Positions 25,517 to 34,320 of a DNA stretch of 64,000 bases are shown here, piece by piece. The stretch comes from Paenibacillus sp. IHBB 10380 (GTDB lineage: Bacteria; Bacillota; Bacilli; Paenibacillales; Paenibacillaceae). The stretch covers positions 1,240,001 through 1,304,000 of the forward strand of contig NZ_CP010976.1 in assembly GCF_000949425.1 (NCBI RefSeq), read 5' to 3'. Numbering within the stretch: the stretch's first letter is position 1; every line of letters begins with the position of its first letter. Made by a program: the position numbers and the translations under genes. The notes beneath the pieces were generated by a model. The model made no database searches. It saw nothing but the letters and a program-made list of their open reading frames with translations, and was not told the DNA's origin.

Positions 25517-26194
25517 TTATAGCACTCCTTGTTCTTGTTTCTGTTGTAAATCGGATATAATATCATGAAACGTTTCGAAGGGCACATGATTGACCCCAAG
25601 TTCTTCACATTTCGTGGTGAGCCAAGAGCGAGAATAGACGAGATCGGCAATCTTGGCTCCTTCGAAGTCCGTTAGGCTATCTCCGATGAGTATCCGTAGA
25701 TAAGTGTCCTCTGGAAACTGGCGGATAACCGTTGTCTTGCACATCCCACAACTATTCTCACAAGGAGGAAGGCAAGGATTGGGCCAAGTTATCTTAATAT
25801 GTTCTCCAGAGAAATCAGCCCCGTTGCAATAAATATGGTCTTGGGGTATTTGGAAAGGCTGAAGCAAGGGATCAATAAAGAAATCCATACCACCACTTGT
25901 TACATAGAATTCAATATTTTCTTTTTTGAGATAGTAAAGGAATTGTTGAAATCCTTCTCTGATACCAGCGTATTCCAATACGAAAGAAATAATCTCCTCA
26001 CGTTGACTGGAGGGTATAAGTGCGAACATGGCGCTCACACCTTCATGAAGGCTAATTCTCTGTTTGATCGTATCTTCCATAATTTTTTCGTGGCCTTGCG
26101 GCTTGAAATGCTTCATGATCGCCACGATATTGTCTGTTATCGTAATCGTTCCATCGAAATCACAGAAGATGACGGGTTTTCTAGATGATATCAT
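25517..26194 (-). CDS. mtnX: 2-hydroxy-3-keto-5-methylthiopentenyl-1-phosphate phosphatase
   Basis: A HAD-superfamily phosphatase (225 aa) that removes phosphate from the enol product of MtnW. Motif I is FCDFDGTIT (nucleophile Asp), motif II TSGGMDFF and motif III GDSLTDFEGA. The CNGADFS and CENSCGMCK segments are typical of MtnX. It overlaps mtnW by 4 bp and abuts mtnB. The start ATG has GGGAGGAG upstream. Confidence 0.93.
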   Translation of the reverse strand: MISSRKPVIFCDFDGTITITDNIVAIMKHFKPQGHEKIMEDTIKQRISLHEGVSAMFALIPSSQREEIISFVLEYAGIREGFQQFLYYLKKENIEFYVTSGGMDFFIDPLLQPFQIPQDHIYCNGADFSGEHIKITWPNPCLPPCENSCGMCKTTVIRQFPEDTYLRILIGDSLTDFEGAKIADLVYSRSWLTTKCEELGVNHVPFETFHDIISDLQQKQEQGVL

Positions 26195-27411
26195 TGTTCT
26201 CCTCCCCAGGTATTAATGGCAGACTGTAGTTCTGGATGAGTTACCGCATATTCTGCGAGCGGAATAGATTTCATTGCCGCATCAATCGCTTGTACAAAAG
26301 CATGTCCACCTGCTGTCGTTCCCATGGGATGTCCATGAATACCTCCACCTGCATTGATGACAACATCAGTTCCGAAATCTTTCAGTATCAAAGGCACTAG
26401 ACCGGGGTGAATACCGGCAGAAGGAACGGGCATACTTGTTGTGATTTTCAGATCAGATGTAATGAGTTCATGATGGATAGCTAAGTTCTCTTCTCTTGGC
26501 ATCGTAACCGAGCCATATGGAGATGGGAAGAGTACTAGATCTGCACCTGCTAGTCGCATGAGTTGCCCTAAAAGAACAGAAGGTGAAATGCCATAGTGCT
26601 GAGCTGGATATATTGCTCCTGCTAAAGCAGGGTGAGCTGCAATAGGTACGGTGATCTCAGGATCACTAGACAATTCATGGAGGACGTCATAGCCATAGGC
26701 TAGTGCATTAAACAATAGGGCGTTAGCTCCCGCATCGATAGCTTTCATAGCTTGTTGCTTAAGCTGGGAAGTACGGCCGGTTAGATTGGCAGCGTAAAGT
26801 AGCTTTTTACCCGTCTCCTTACTTGCCAATTCGGCAGCCTTCATACAAATTTCAACCCGCTTTTCTATAGGGGTCAGCTTATTCTCGAATAGAATTTCAT
26901 CATCCTTGATGAGGTCGACACCACCGAGTGCTTGATGGTAGAACTGCTCACGTAATTCCTCAAGGTTAAGGCCAATAACCGACTTGAAGATGCTCATAAG
27001 TAGAGGGCGATCATAGACACCCAGTTGTTCTCTGATTCCTGCTATACCGAATTTAGGACCTGAAAAAGCCGAAAGGAAAGACTCTGAGAATCCTAGGTTA
27101 ATCAGTTTAATTCGTCCATCCATTGATATTTTGCCGAATACGGTGACGAGTAGGGCTGGGATATCATGGCTAAAATTTACATCAGGATAGGCGATCGTGA
27201 TATCTGCATATCTAGTGCCGATGGCAGCACCCTTTGCTTCATGTTCTTCTACACTTAAGACTTGTCCTAAATGTTTCTGCATGGAGTTCCGTTTCGCTTG
27301 GGGTAACTCTGTCCAGCTACCAACAGTCATGCCTATAGCGATCGATTCTGCTTTTTTACGAAAATCTACTTTGTCATCATAAATTCGATAAGTTGCTGTA
27401 CATTGATTCAT
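26191..27411 (-). CDS. mtnW: 2,3-diketo-5-methylthiopentyl-1-phosphate enolase (RuBisCO-like)
   Basis: A form IV RuBisCO-like protein (406 aa) that enolises diketomethylthiopentyl-1-phosphate. The active-site strand GGVDLIKDDEIL includes the lysine that is carbamylated in relatives. HPALAG, the VLFPSPYGSV strand and NAGGGIHGHPMG phosphate loop are present. It does not fix CO2. Its ATG overlaps the proC stop by 4 bp, which ties salvage genes to proline genes in one message. Confidence 0.94.
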   Translation of the reverse strand: MNQCTATYRIYDDKVDFRKKAESIAIGMTVGSWTELPQAKRNSMQKHLGQVLSVEEHEAKGAAIGTRYADITIAYPDVNFSHDIPALLVTVFGKISMDGRIKLINLGFSESFLSAFSGPKFGIAGIREQLGVYDRPLLMSIFKSVIGLNLEELREQFYHQALGGVDLIKDDEILFENKLTPIEKRVEICMKAAELASKETGKKLLYAANLTGRTSQLKQQAMKAIDAGANALLFNALAYGYDVLHELSSDPEITVPIAAHPALAGAIYPAQHYGISPSVLLGQLMRLAGADLVLFPSPYGSVTMPREENLAIHHELITSDLKITTSMPVPSAGIHPGLVPLILKDFGTDVVINAGGGIHGHPMGTTAGGHAFVQAIDAAMKSIPLAEYAVTHPELQSAINTWGGEQ

Positions 27412-28268
27412 GAACCTTCCTCCTTTAGCGCAGCACCCATCTCACGGGAACGCTCTGCGCAGCGGTTAACAGCTGCAATAACATCTTCAAAGAAGTCACC
27501 TTTATCAAGCATCATAATGGCTGCTTGTGTTGAACCATTCGGAGAGGTCACCTTAGCTCTTAGTGTACTTGGTTCTTCTCCTGTCTGCTGAACCATTTGG
27601 GCGGCACCCAGAACGGTCTGTACCGTTAATTCTTTACACTGCTGAGGTGATAATCCACCGCGAATCCCCGCAGCCATCATGGCTTCCATCATGTAATAAA
27701 TATAGGCAGGACCACTGCCGGAAATACCTGTAAGCAAGTCCATTTTCTCCTCAGGAATAGCAGTGACTATTCCTACTGCCTCAAACAAAGTCGTGACGGT
27801 ATGGCGTTGATCCTCCGTTATTTCTTTTGAGAACGATAAACCAGTCGCGCCGAGACCAATAGAACTAGAAGTATTGGGCATCGTTCTTGCAATGGGTTGT
27901 TTCCGTCCTAGTAGACGTTGCATGGTTGTAATAGATAATCCAGCAATGACGGAGACGATTAATTGTCCATCTGAGAGTAGTGGACCTAATTGTTGCAGAG
28001 AGGCGGCGGCATCTTTGGGTTTCATCGCGAGTACGATGATTGGAGAGTTCTGCAAAATTCTAACTTTAGCTGTCTCATCATTATTGGTATTCACTTGATA
28101 TCGTTGCTTTAATTCCTCAAGACGCTCTGTATTACTTCGATTAAGCATCGTAATTGCCGAAGGAAGTACAACGGTGCGAGCGATAATACCGCGCACGATT
28201 GCCTCTGCCATCGATCCAGCCCCATAGAACGTAATATGATCTTGAATTATAGCTTGTTGCTGGCTCAT
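27408..28268 (-). CDS. proC: pyrroline-5-carboxylate reductase
   Basis: ProC (286 aa) reduces pyrroline-5-carboxylate to proline with NAD(P)H. The Rossmann loop is FYGAGSMAEAIV, MKPKDAA follows, and the C-terminal dimer domain has LTGISGSGPAYIYYMMEA with VTSPNGST. It lies between proA (24-base gap) and mtnW (4-bp overlap). With proB and proA it completes proline synthesis from glutamate. Confidence 0.95.
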   Translation of the reverse strand: MSQQQAIIQDHITFYGAGSMAEAIVRGIIARTVVLPSAITMLNRSNTERLEELKQRYQVNTNNDETAKVRILQNSPIIVLAMKPKDAAASLQQLGPLLSDGQLIVSVIAGLSITTMQRLLGRKQPIARTMPNTSSSIGLGATGLSFSKEITEDQRHTVTTLFEAVGIVTAIPEEKMDLLTGISGSGPAYIYYMMEAMMAAGIRGGLSPQQCKELTVQTVLGAAQMVQQTGEEPSTLRAKVTSPNGSTQAAIMMLDKGDFFEDVIAAVNRCAERSREMGAALKEEGS

Positions 28269-28292
28269 AGGTAAGAATCCTCCTTGCCGATA

Positions 28293-29546
28293 TTAGCGGC
28301 GTATTTGTCCATTTCCATAGATGCGATATTTCGTTGAGGTTAGTGCAGGAAGTCCCATAGGGCCTCTTGCATGTAGTTTTTGCGTGCTAATCCCAATCTC
28401 TGCTCCATAACCGAATTCGAAACCATCGGTAAAGCGAGTAGAGGCATTGTGATAAACTGCCGCAGCATCGACTTCTTGTATAAAGTAATCTGCCTGAGTC
28501 TTATTCTCTGTCACGATACATTCGGAATGTTGCGTGCCATATTGTGTGATATGATCTAAGGCTTCCTGTATATTGTTTACTATCTTAACATTTAGAATGT
28601 AATCATTGTATTCCGTGTCGTAGTCTTCGGAAGTGGCTAACTTTGCCCAAGGGACAAGAGAAAGCGTATGCTCGCAACCGCGTAGCTCGACATCAGCATT
28701 ACGGAATTGTTCAGCAATATGAGGCAAATGCAATGCAGCGAATGCTTGATGAATTAACAAGGTTTCCATGGAATTGCAGACTGAAGGACGCTGAACCTTG
28801 GCATTCATACTTATCTCTGTAGCCATGGTGAGTTCGGCAGATTCATCGATATACGTATGGCATACACCTGCGCCCGTCTCAATGACAGGGACGGTAGCAT
28901 TGGTGACTACATTCTGGATGAGTGAGCGGCCACCTCGTGGGATTACGACATCTAGTAGGCCGTTTAACTTCAACATTTCATCCACAGAGGATCGGTTTGG
29001 ATCTTCAATGATCTGCAAGGCATCTACAGGAATATCAGTCGAAGCGAGTGCATGATGCAGGACTTCGATAATTTGGCGGTTAGACGAGAGGGCAGAAGAG
29101 CCACCACGCAAGACTACAGCGTTTCCGGTCTTAAGACATAATCCAGCAGCATCAACGGTTACATTGGGTCTTGCTTCGTAGATAATACCAATGACTCCTA
29201 GGGGTACACGAATTTTATCAATCAGCAAACCATTTGGTCGTTCAGTAGTTTCTAGCACATCACCGACTGGATCAGGTAAACTAATAATTTGTTCTAGCCC
29301 TTCAGCCATTGCCTCAATACGCTCTGGGTTTAAAGCGAGACGGTCAAGTAAAGAAGAAGGGGTTCCTTGCTGGCGCCCACGTTCTAGATCTACAGCATTT
29401 GCAGTGATAATGCTCTGCTGTTCCTGTCTAAGGGCATTGGCCATAGCTCCTAAAGCTTTATTCTTCTGCTCCGTCGTTAGTCGATTCAGCACCGCACTTG
29501 CTGATTTAGCCAGCGCTGCTTTGGATCTCACTTCACTTCCATTCAT
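28293..29546 (-). CDS. proA: glutamate-5-semialdehyde dehydrogenase (gamma-glutamyl phosphate reductase)
   Basis: ProA (417 aa) reduces gamma-glutamyl phosphate to glutamate semialdehyde. It is an aldehyde-dehydrogenase-fold protein: GVIGIIYEARPNVT, KTGNAVVLRGG, and the catalytic Cys in QRPSVCNSMETLL. The C-terminus has GPMGLPALTSTKY. ATG 29546 is supported by GGGAGGT eight bases upstream on the minus strand; a longer start six codons earlier lacks one. Confidence 0.95.
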   Translation of the reverse strand: MNGSEVRSKAALAKSASAVLNRLTTEQKNKALGAMANALRQEQQSIITANAVDLERGRQQGTPSSLLDRLALNPERIEAMAEGLEQIISLPDPVGDVLETTERPNGLLIDKIRVPLGVIGIIYEARPNVTVDAAGLCLKTGNAVVLRGGSSALSSNRQIIEVLHHALASTDIPVDALQIIEDPNRSSVDEMLKLNGLLDVVIPRGGRSLIQNVVTNATVPVIETGAGVCHTYIDESAELTMATEISMNAKVQRPSVCNSMETLLIHQAFAALHLPHIAEQFRNADVELRGCEHTLSLVPWAKLATSEDYDTEYNDYILNVKIVNNIQEALDHITQYGTQHSECIVTENKTQADYFIQEVDAAAVYHNASTRFTDGFEFGYGAEIGISTQKLHARGPMGLPALTSTKYRIYGNGQIRR

Positions 29547-29595
29547 TGATATTACCTCCCACAAGTTTTTTGGCTTGAAACGTGACTTTATTGTG

Positions 29596-30699
29596 CTATT
29601 TCAATGTGATCCATTCATCTCTATGGATGACCTCTAACCGATGGATATGATCTAGCGCTTGAACAACTTTTGAGCTAGACATCCCACGAATGAGTCGTAG
29701 TTGTTCATCATCATAATTAATGATACCACGTCCTAGAACTACACTTTCGGAATTTAGTACTTCAACGACATCTCCAGCATGGAAATGGCCTATCACTTGT
29801 TGAACGCCTACGGGAAGCAGACTATGACCGCCATGAATTAAAGCTTGCTCTGCGCCCGCATCTACGGTGATCGAGCCAAGGGGTGAAGACATGAAGCCTA
29901 ACCATTGCTTCTTCATTGAAAGAGAAGAGAGTTCGGTATCGAAGTATGTCCCTTGTCCATGACCATCAACAGCGTTTTTCAGATCACCTGGTGAATTGAC
30001 TTTACCCACAAAGACAGGAACTCCGCCACGGGTGGCAATTTTGGCGGCATCAATTTTGGAACGCATACCTCCCGTGCCAAGGGATGAACCAGCGCCACCG
30101 GCAGTGGCATATATTTCTTCAGTAATCTCCTGTACATGATCGAAACGGACAGCATCCGGATGTATGCGTGGATCACCTGTGTATAGCCCATCCATATCCG
30201 TTAGTATTAATAGATGCTTAGCCTTGACTAGATTAGCTACTAGAGCAGATAGGGTGTCATTATCCCCGAATTTGAGCTCATCCACAGATACGGTATCATT
30301 TTCATTGAAGATAGGCACAACACCTTGCTTCAATAGTTCTTCAATCGTAAGACCAGCGTTATTCATTCGTTTACGACTGCAAAAATCGGTACGGGTAAGG
30401 AGAATTTGAGCATTAATAATATCATGAGCTGCAAAGGCTGCTTGGTATGCTTGCATTAACAAGGCCTGCCCAACGGCAGCAGCAGCTTGTTTCTCGTGTA
30501 GTAGATGGGGTCTAGACACATATCCGATCTCACGGAACCCTGCGGCAACGGCTCCAGATGTAACAAGGAGCACCTCATATCCAACAGCTTTTAAGGATGC
30601 TATCTCCCCAGCAAAAAAATGAATGGCTTCTCGATTTAACTCACCTTCAGTAGAGGCAAGGGAGCTGCTTCCAATTTTTATAATAATACGAGATGGCAT
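29596..30699 (-). CDS. proB: glutamate 5-kinase with PUA domain
   Basis: ProB (367 aa) phosphorylates glutamate to start proline synthesis. The amino-acid kinase domain (about 1-255) has IIIKIGSSSL, LVTSGAVAAG, FNENDTVS and GTGGMRSKIDAA. A PUA domain follows (GAEQALIHGGHSLLP). This is the enzyme normally inhibited by proline. ATG 30699 is preferred since AAGGGA lies about ten bases upstream; the GTG at 30708 is too close. A T-box leader and a repeat element lie upstream. Confidence 0.94.
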   Translation of the reverse strand: MPSRIIIKIGSSSLASTEGELNREAIHFFAGEIASLKAVGYEVLLVTSGAVAAGFREIGYVSRPHLLHEKQAAAAVGQALLMQAYQAAFAAHDIINAQILLTRTDFCSRKRMNNAGLTIEELLKQGVVPIFNENDTVSVDELKFGDNDTLSALVANLVKAKHLLILTDMDGLYTGDPRIHPDAVRFDHVQEITEEIYATAGGAGSSLGTGGMRSKIDAAKIATRGGVPVFVGKVNSPGDLKNAVDGHGQGTYFDTELSSLSMKKQWLGFMSSPLGSITVDAGAEQALIHGGHSLLPVGVQQVIGHFHAGDVVEVLNSESVVLGRGIINYDDEQLRLIRGMSSSKVVQALDHIHRLEVIHRDEWITLK

Positions 30700-30741
30700 C
30701 AGAGTCACTTCCCTTAATTAATCAATTATACATCTGATCTT

Positions 30742-31075
30742 ATAGAATGAACTAAAGTTGTGTTTCTTAAATGGCACAACACCAAAATCAGTGCTTGAAA
30801 ATCTATCGTATTGATAACTGACCACTATGCGGATGGATTGTCCAACCGAATCGCTGTTGCCCCCAAATTTTTTGAATATGCCGCTATTTGTGATTAGAAT
30901 TCAGGGGCAAAGCGTATGCTTTCGAAGTAGCTTTCGGAAGGGAAAGCTTTTAGGCGAACGCTACGCTGCTACAAGACAATTCCAGTATCGAAGCTACAAT
31001 CAGCATAAAATTCTATTTTCAGCAAGCACTAATTATGAATTAGAACCTCTTAAATTCCTCTTTAGTTCATTCTAT
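30742..31075. mobile_element. MITE-like element with 16-bp terminal inverted repeats
   Basis: ATAGAATGAACTAAAG at 30742-30757 is exactly repeated in reverse complement at 31060-31075, enclosing about 334 bp. The interior has no credible gene but several small palindromes, including AAAGC/GCTTT and AGCTTTC/GAAAGCT around 30915-30950. Its size, perfect ends and lack of coding fit a non-autonomous miniature element. No clear target duplication is visible. It separates the T-box terminator from proB. Confidence 0.65.
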
Positions 31076-31084
31076 CTATACAAC

Positions 31085-31124
31085 AAAAAAACTTTCATCC
31101 TTGACGAGCAAAGGACGAAAGTTT
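31085..31124 (-). terminator. T-box regulated terminator
   Basis: On the minus strand AAACTTTCGTCCTT pairs with AAGGATGAAAGTTT and is followed by TTTTTTGTT. It competes with the antiterminator formed by the T-box sequence. Confidence 0.85.
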
Positions 31125-31312
31125 AGCTTCCGCGGTACCACCTTTATTGATGAAATAAATCATCCAACTTGGGACCTTGTAACAGAAGGTACTGTCCTAC
31201 TATATTAGCAGGCCGCTCAGGGGGAGGATTAAGAAAGGATTCACGGTAAATTCTCTCAGCCAATGGAATTTACTCTCTGCAAAGCGTGAAGTTATCTTAC
31301 TTATGGGCCCCA
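31085..31312 (-). promoter_or_regulatory. T-box riboswitch, probably proline-specific
   Basis: On the minus strand the conserved T-box AGGTGGTACCGCGG lies at 31130-31143, preceded by a stem I with an AGTA-like box, GCAGAGAG, and a GTGAATCCT...CTGAGCGG specifier arm. CCT triplets occur at the expected specifier places, which fits proline. The T-box pairs with uncharged tRNA to prevent termination. The nearest genes downstream are proB, proA and proC. Exact specifier choice is my reading by eye. Confidence 0.85.
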
Positions 31313-31411
31313 TCAACACGTTTTTGTATATTGTGATTTGTTTACTTCATTATAATGATTAGATCATATATTTCACATAGAATAACATGGAAAACTAGTG
31401 TTTGCAAAGGT

Positions 31412-32620
31412 TTATGCAAAGAGACCAAGCTTCCCTATACGTTCTGCGGCTTCTTGTAAACGATCTTCTGGACTTAACAGTCCAAGCCGTACATATCCTT
31501 CACCATATTTACCGAATCCAACGCCAGGTGCTACAGCGACTTTCGCTTCTTTAAGCAGAAGGTCCGATAATGAAACGGAAGTGTGACCTTTAGGCACAGG
31601 TAACCAGCTAAAGAAGGAACCGCTAGGCTTGGTAGCTTGCCAGCCTATATGGTCCAAAGCATCGTATAGTGCATTCCGACGCGATTCATAGCGACCCACT
31701 AATTGCTCTACACATGCCTGTGAAGAGGTTAGGGCAACGGCAGCCGCAGATTGGATACCTCCAAACAAGCTAACATACATATGATCCTGTAGCGTATTGA
31801 TGAGCGATATCACTTTGGCGTTACCAAGAGCGAAGCCAACACGCCAGCCAGCCATATTATAGGTTTTGGACAGGGTATATAACTCAATGCCTACTTCCTT
31901 TGCGCCAGGAGCTTGAAGAAAGCTGACAGGGCGATGTCCATCGAATCCAAGAGCGCCGTATGCGAAATCACTCGCAACGACGATTCCATGTTTCGCTGCG
32001 AACTCCACCGTGTCTTCATAGAAAGAGAGGGGAGCGGTCGCAGAGGTTGGATTATTAGGATAGTTTAAGAACATAAGTTTCGCTCGTGCCTTGTCCTGTT
32101 CACTTATACTACTATAATCAGGAAGATATCCATGATCTTGAAGCAGAGGCATGAAAGACATCTCCGCGCGTGCGAGAGCTACTCCTGACCAATAATCAGG
32201 ATAACCCGGATCTGGAACTAGGCAAAGATCGCCGGGATTCAGCAAAATTTGTGGCAACTCCACAAGTCCGGTTTTGCCGCCGAACAGAATAGCAACTTCG
32301 GTCTCGGGATCTAATACAACACCATAATCATCTAAATAACGCTTAGCGATCGCTTCTTTTAAAAAAGAATATCCAGTAAAAGGAGAATATTTATGATATA
32401 GCGGGTTGGTAGCCGCGTTCTGAAGTTCTTTAACGATATGTTCTGGTGTTGGTGTATCTGGATTACCTTGTCCCAAATTGATGACATCATGGCCTGCAGC
32501 AATTTCATGGTTGACCTTTTGAACTAATGTAGCAAAAAATTGAGTGGGTAGCCCTTTGAAGATTTCAGCGGGTTCGATTTGAAAAGCTGAGTTCGGGGTC
32601 ATGTTGTTCGTCGTATTCAT
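31412..32620 (-). CDS. mtnE: PLP-dependent aminotransferase, likely methionine-salvage MtnE
   Basis: A fold-type I aminotransferase (402 aa). VINLGQGNPDTPTP, NYPNNPTSA, the PLP-lysine motif LYTLSKTYNMAGWRVGFA and VRLGLLSPEDR are clear. It resembles the MtnE/LL-DAP aminotransferase group. The last salvage step transaminates ketomethylthiobutyrate to methionine. That role is supported by mtnW, mtnX and mtnB downstream and mtnU on the other side of the decayed region. Substrate range cannot be proved from sequence. Confidence 0.82.
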   Translation of the reverse strand: MNTTNNMTPNSAFQIEPAEIFKGLPTQFFATLVQKVNHEIAAGHDVINLGQGNPDTPTPEHIVKELQNAATNPLYHKYSPFTGYSFLKEAIAKRYLDDYGVVLDPETEVAILFGGKTGLVELPQILLNPGDLCLVPDPGYPDYWSGVALARAEMSFMPLLQDHGYLPDYSSISEQDKARAKLMFLNYPNNPTSATAPLSFYEDTVEFAAKHGIVVASDFAYGALGFDGHRPVSFLQAPGAKEVGIELYTLSKTYNMAGWRVGFALGNAKVISLINTLQDHMYVSLFGGIQSAAAVALTSSQACVEQLVGRYESRRNALYDALDHIGWQATKPSGSFFSWLPVPKGHTSVSLSDLLLKEAKVAVAPGVGFGKYGEGYVRLGLLSPEDRLQEAAERIGKLGLFA

Positions 32621-32682
32621 CGTTCATCACTCTACTCTCATCCAAAATATAATAGTTACAATTTATCATCATTTAACAGGGC

Positions 32683-32711
32683 TGTATAGAGGGGATAAGC
32701 TGGACTGTCAA
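32683..32711 (-). promoter_or_regulatory. SigA-type promoter for mtnE
   Basis: On the minus strand TTGACA (32706-32711) and TATACA (32683-32688) are exactly 17 bases apart, about 60 bases before the mtnE start. No SAM riboswitch lies between promoter and gene. Confidence 0.7.
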
Positions 32712-32760
32712 GCCGATCACCAATTATGCGATTGATAGCAGTAGCCAAGCCCGAGGGTGA

Positions 32761-32967
32761 GCAACTTTCATTAGACCTGGTATTACCTACCTCCCTCCTG
32801 AGAAGATTGAAACTAAAGAAGATCTGAATCATGATTTCATTGAGATTAGGGGACGACTGTCTGAAGACGATACTTACCTGAAGCTTGCAGGTGAGGAAGA
32901 TATGGGTGTTGGAATATTCGTAATGATGGTGGACGAGTACCGGAAGCGCGTAGCACCGTTAGCCTAG
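32761..32967 (+). pseudogene. C-terminal fragment of a phage-like protein
   Basis: A 68-codon open stretch between two stops, with no start codon or ribosome site. It reads like the acidic tail of a larger soluble protein (e.g. YLKLAGEEDMGVG and MMVDEYRKRV). I do not recognise the family. The context of neighbouring broken genes suggests a prophage or plasmid remnant. Confidence 0.5.
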
Positions 32968-32993
32968 AAGTGGGATGAATGGCGCAATGGTAG

Positions 32994-33416
32994 GTTCAGG
33001 CGGAACCTGTAGTCAAGGATGACAAAAACGGAGAAGTAGAACCGGATAATAACACTAGATCTGAACCTACGGACTGGATGCAGGAAGACAAAAATAATCA
33101 GGAAATGGATTTCGGTGATCCGATCAACACTGAAACTTCAACCACTGAACCTTAAGAAGCAATAAAGTCTGTGGAAGTGACTGAGAATGTCGTAGTGAAT
33201 AAAGAAGAGCTAGAGCAGTTCATTTTTGATAATCAGCCGATATTTGATGACATACCTCACGATTTCCTTACATTTTTAAGGCAGTGACGCGAGGATGGCA
33301 TGACATGGCTTCAAATCGCCAAGGGTGTTGGATAACCATGTAGTCGAATAAGCAGTAAGTAGACGGTATATAAGGAGCGTGTCGCAAGTCAAATGAAAGG
33401 TGGGGGAGCGGCTTAG
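32994..33416 (+). pseudogene. broken DNA-binding-like protein, phage/plasmid type
   Basis: One frame runs from about 33001 through TAA (33153) and TGA (33285) to IAKGVG-TAA, then shifts frame and passes another stop before ending VASQMKGGGAA at 33416. Read through, it gives an acidic linker, a helical EELEQFIFDNQPIFDDI segment and a WLQIAKGVG helix like an HTH. At least three stops and a frameshift show it is dead. Family not recognised. Confidence 0.6.
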
Positions 33417-33493
33417 GTGCTTCTCCCTCACTCCTGAATCAAGCAGATCCGGTATGGGTAGCTACGGCCTTGTGACCAAACATACGATCTTAT

Positions 33494-33598
33494 TTAGGGT
33501 AACAATTTGATAACTATTCTTGGGATGTAGAACAGAATATCTAAGAATAGCTCAATGAAGTTCCATTTTCGTTCAGACCGAGCTCTACCGTATTTCAT
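33494..33598 (-). CDS. small 34-residue membrane-associated peptide
   Basis: ATG 33598 on the minus strand has GAGGTGA six bases upstream. The product is 34 aa: a basic start (MKYGRARSERKW) and a hydrophobic helix (FIELFLDILFYIPRIVIKLL) that could sit on or across the membrane. Similar basic-plus-hydrophobic miniproteins are common in Bacilli and mostly uncharacterised. It is intact within a decayed region, so it may be a real gene. No partner is evident. Confidence 0.5.
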   Translation of the reverse strand: MKYGRARSERKWNFIELFLDILFYIPRIVIKLLP

Positions 33599-33757
33599 CT
33601 AAGTCACCTCGCATTTGGAAACTATTTACTTTAGTTTACCATGATTTGAATCTCGAAAGAAAGGATGGATGAAAAATGGAAAAGTGAATTTGGAACCTCA
33701 AGCATTCTGGAAGCTATCTGACTATATGAAAGCTATGGCAGCATATCCATTAAACAT

Positions 33758-33970
33758 TTAGTCAAGAAAGCCAGTGATAAAGATACCCAAGCCCAGAATC
33801 GAACAGACTATTCCAGTAAGTTTTGTGATGGATATGAAGGTATCGTCTGGCTCAGAGTACCCTCCACTTTGCCATCCTTCTCTTAAATACCATGCGATTG
33901 AAGGATAAAAGATATTGGTTAAACCCGTTGCGAGTATTATAAGGCCCATAAAAAATCGCAAAAATTGCAT
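33758..33970 (-). CDS. small two-helix membrane protein (DUF6199-like)
   Basis: A 70-residue protein starting at ATG 33970 with AAAGGAGATG seven bases upstream on the minus strand. Two transmembrane helices (about 3-20 and 50-69) flank a loop with FYPSIAWYLREGW and YSEPDDTF, which matches my recollection of the small DUF6199 family. Function unknown. The frame stays open upstream to 34069, but the ribosome site fixes the shorter start. Confidence 0.65.
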   Translation of the reverse strand: MQFLRFFMGLIILATGLTNIFYPSIAWYLREGWQSGGYSEPDDTFISITKLTGIVCSILGLGIFITGFLD

Positions 33971-34067
33971 TAGAGCATCTCCTTTGTAGATAAATACGCA
34001 AAACATGGGGAATAGTTCTATATTGCTACAATTTTTGAACATATAAGAACAGGAGGGGGAGGGACAC

Positions 34068-34320
34068 ATGAACCTCTTAAGCCTATTTAGTGGAATTGGT
34101 GGAATAGATAAAAAAGTAGCATGTTGCGAACGTGAACTATTTCCTTAGAAGGTGCTACGGAAACGATGGCCTGATGTACCAATATATGACGATGTATGAA
34201 AGCGAGGTTAGAAGCTGTTGGAATCGACACAGGAGCAATTGGAATTATTTCAGCCAGCCTTTTTAGTACTGCCGGGAAGCGAAAAGGGATGTCAGAGTCA
34301 ATAGGGGCTTATGCCTCAGG
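34068..34320 (+). pseudogene. remnant of DNA cytosine-5 methyltransferase
   Basis: ATG 34068 with an AGGAGGGGGAGGG site begins MNLLSLFSGIGGID, the SAM-binding motif I of cytosine-5 methyltransferases. A TAG at 34146 interrupts ERELFP-KVLRKRWPDVPIYDD, where the family has Gln (CAG). A second stop and a frame change follow. The last recognisable piece, IGIISASLFSTAGKRKG, is motif IV with the catalytic PCQ missing. The 3' two-thirds is gone and the sequence joins a cardiolipin synthase fragment. Confidence 0.78.

Noticed and set aside
30827..31126. A + strand gene of 99 codons
   Set aside because: It overlaps the inverted-repeat element and the T-box terminator and lacks a ribosome site.
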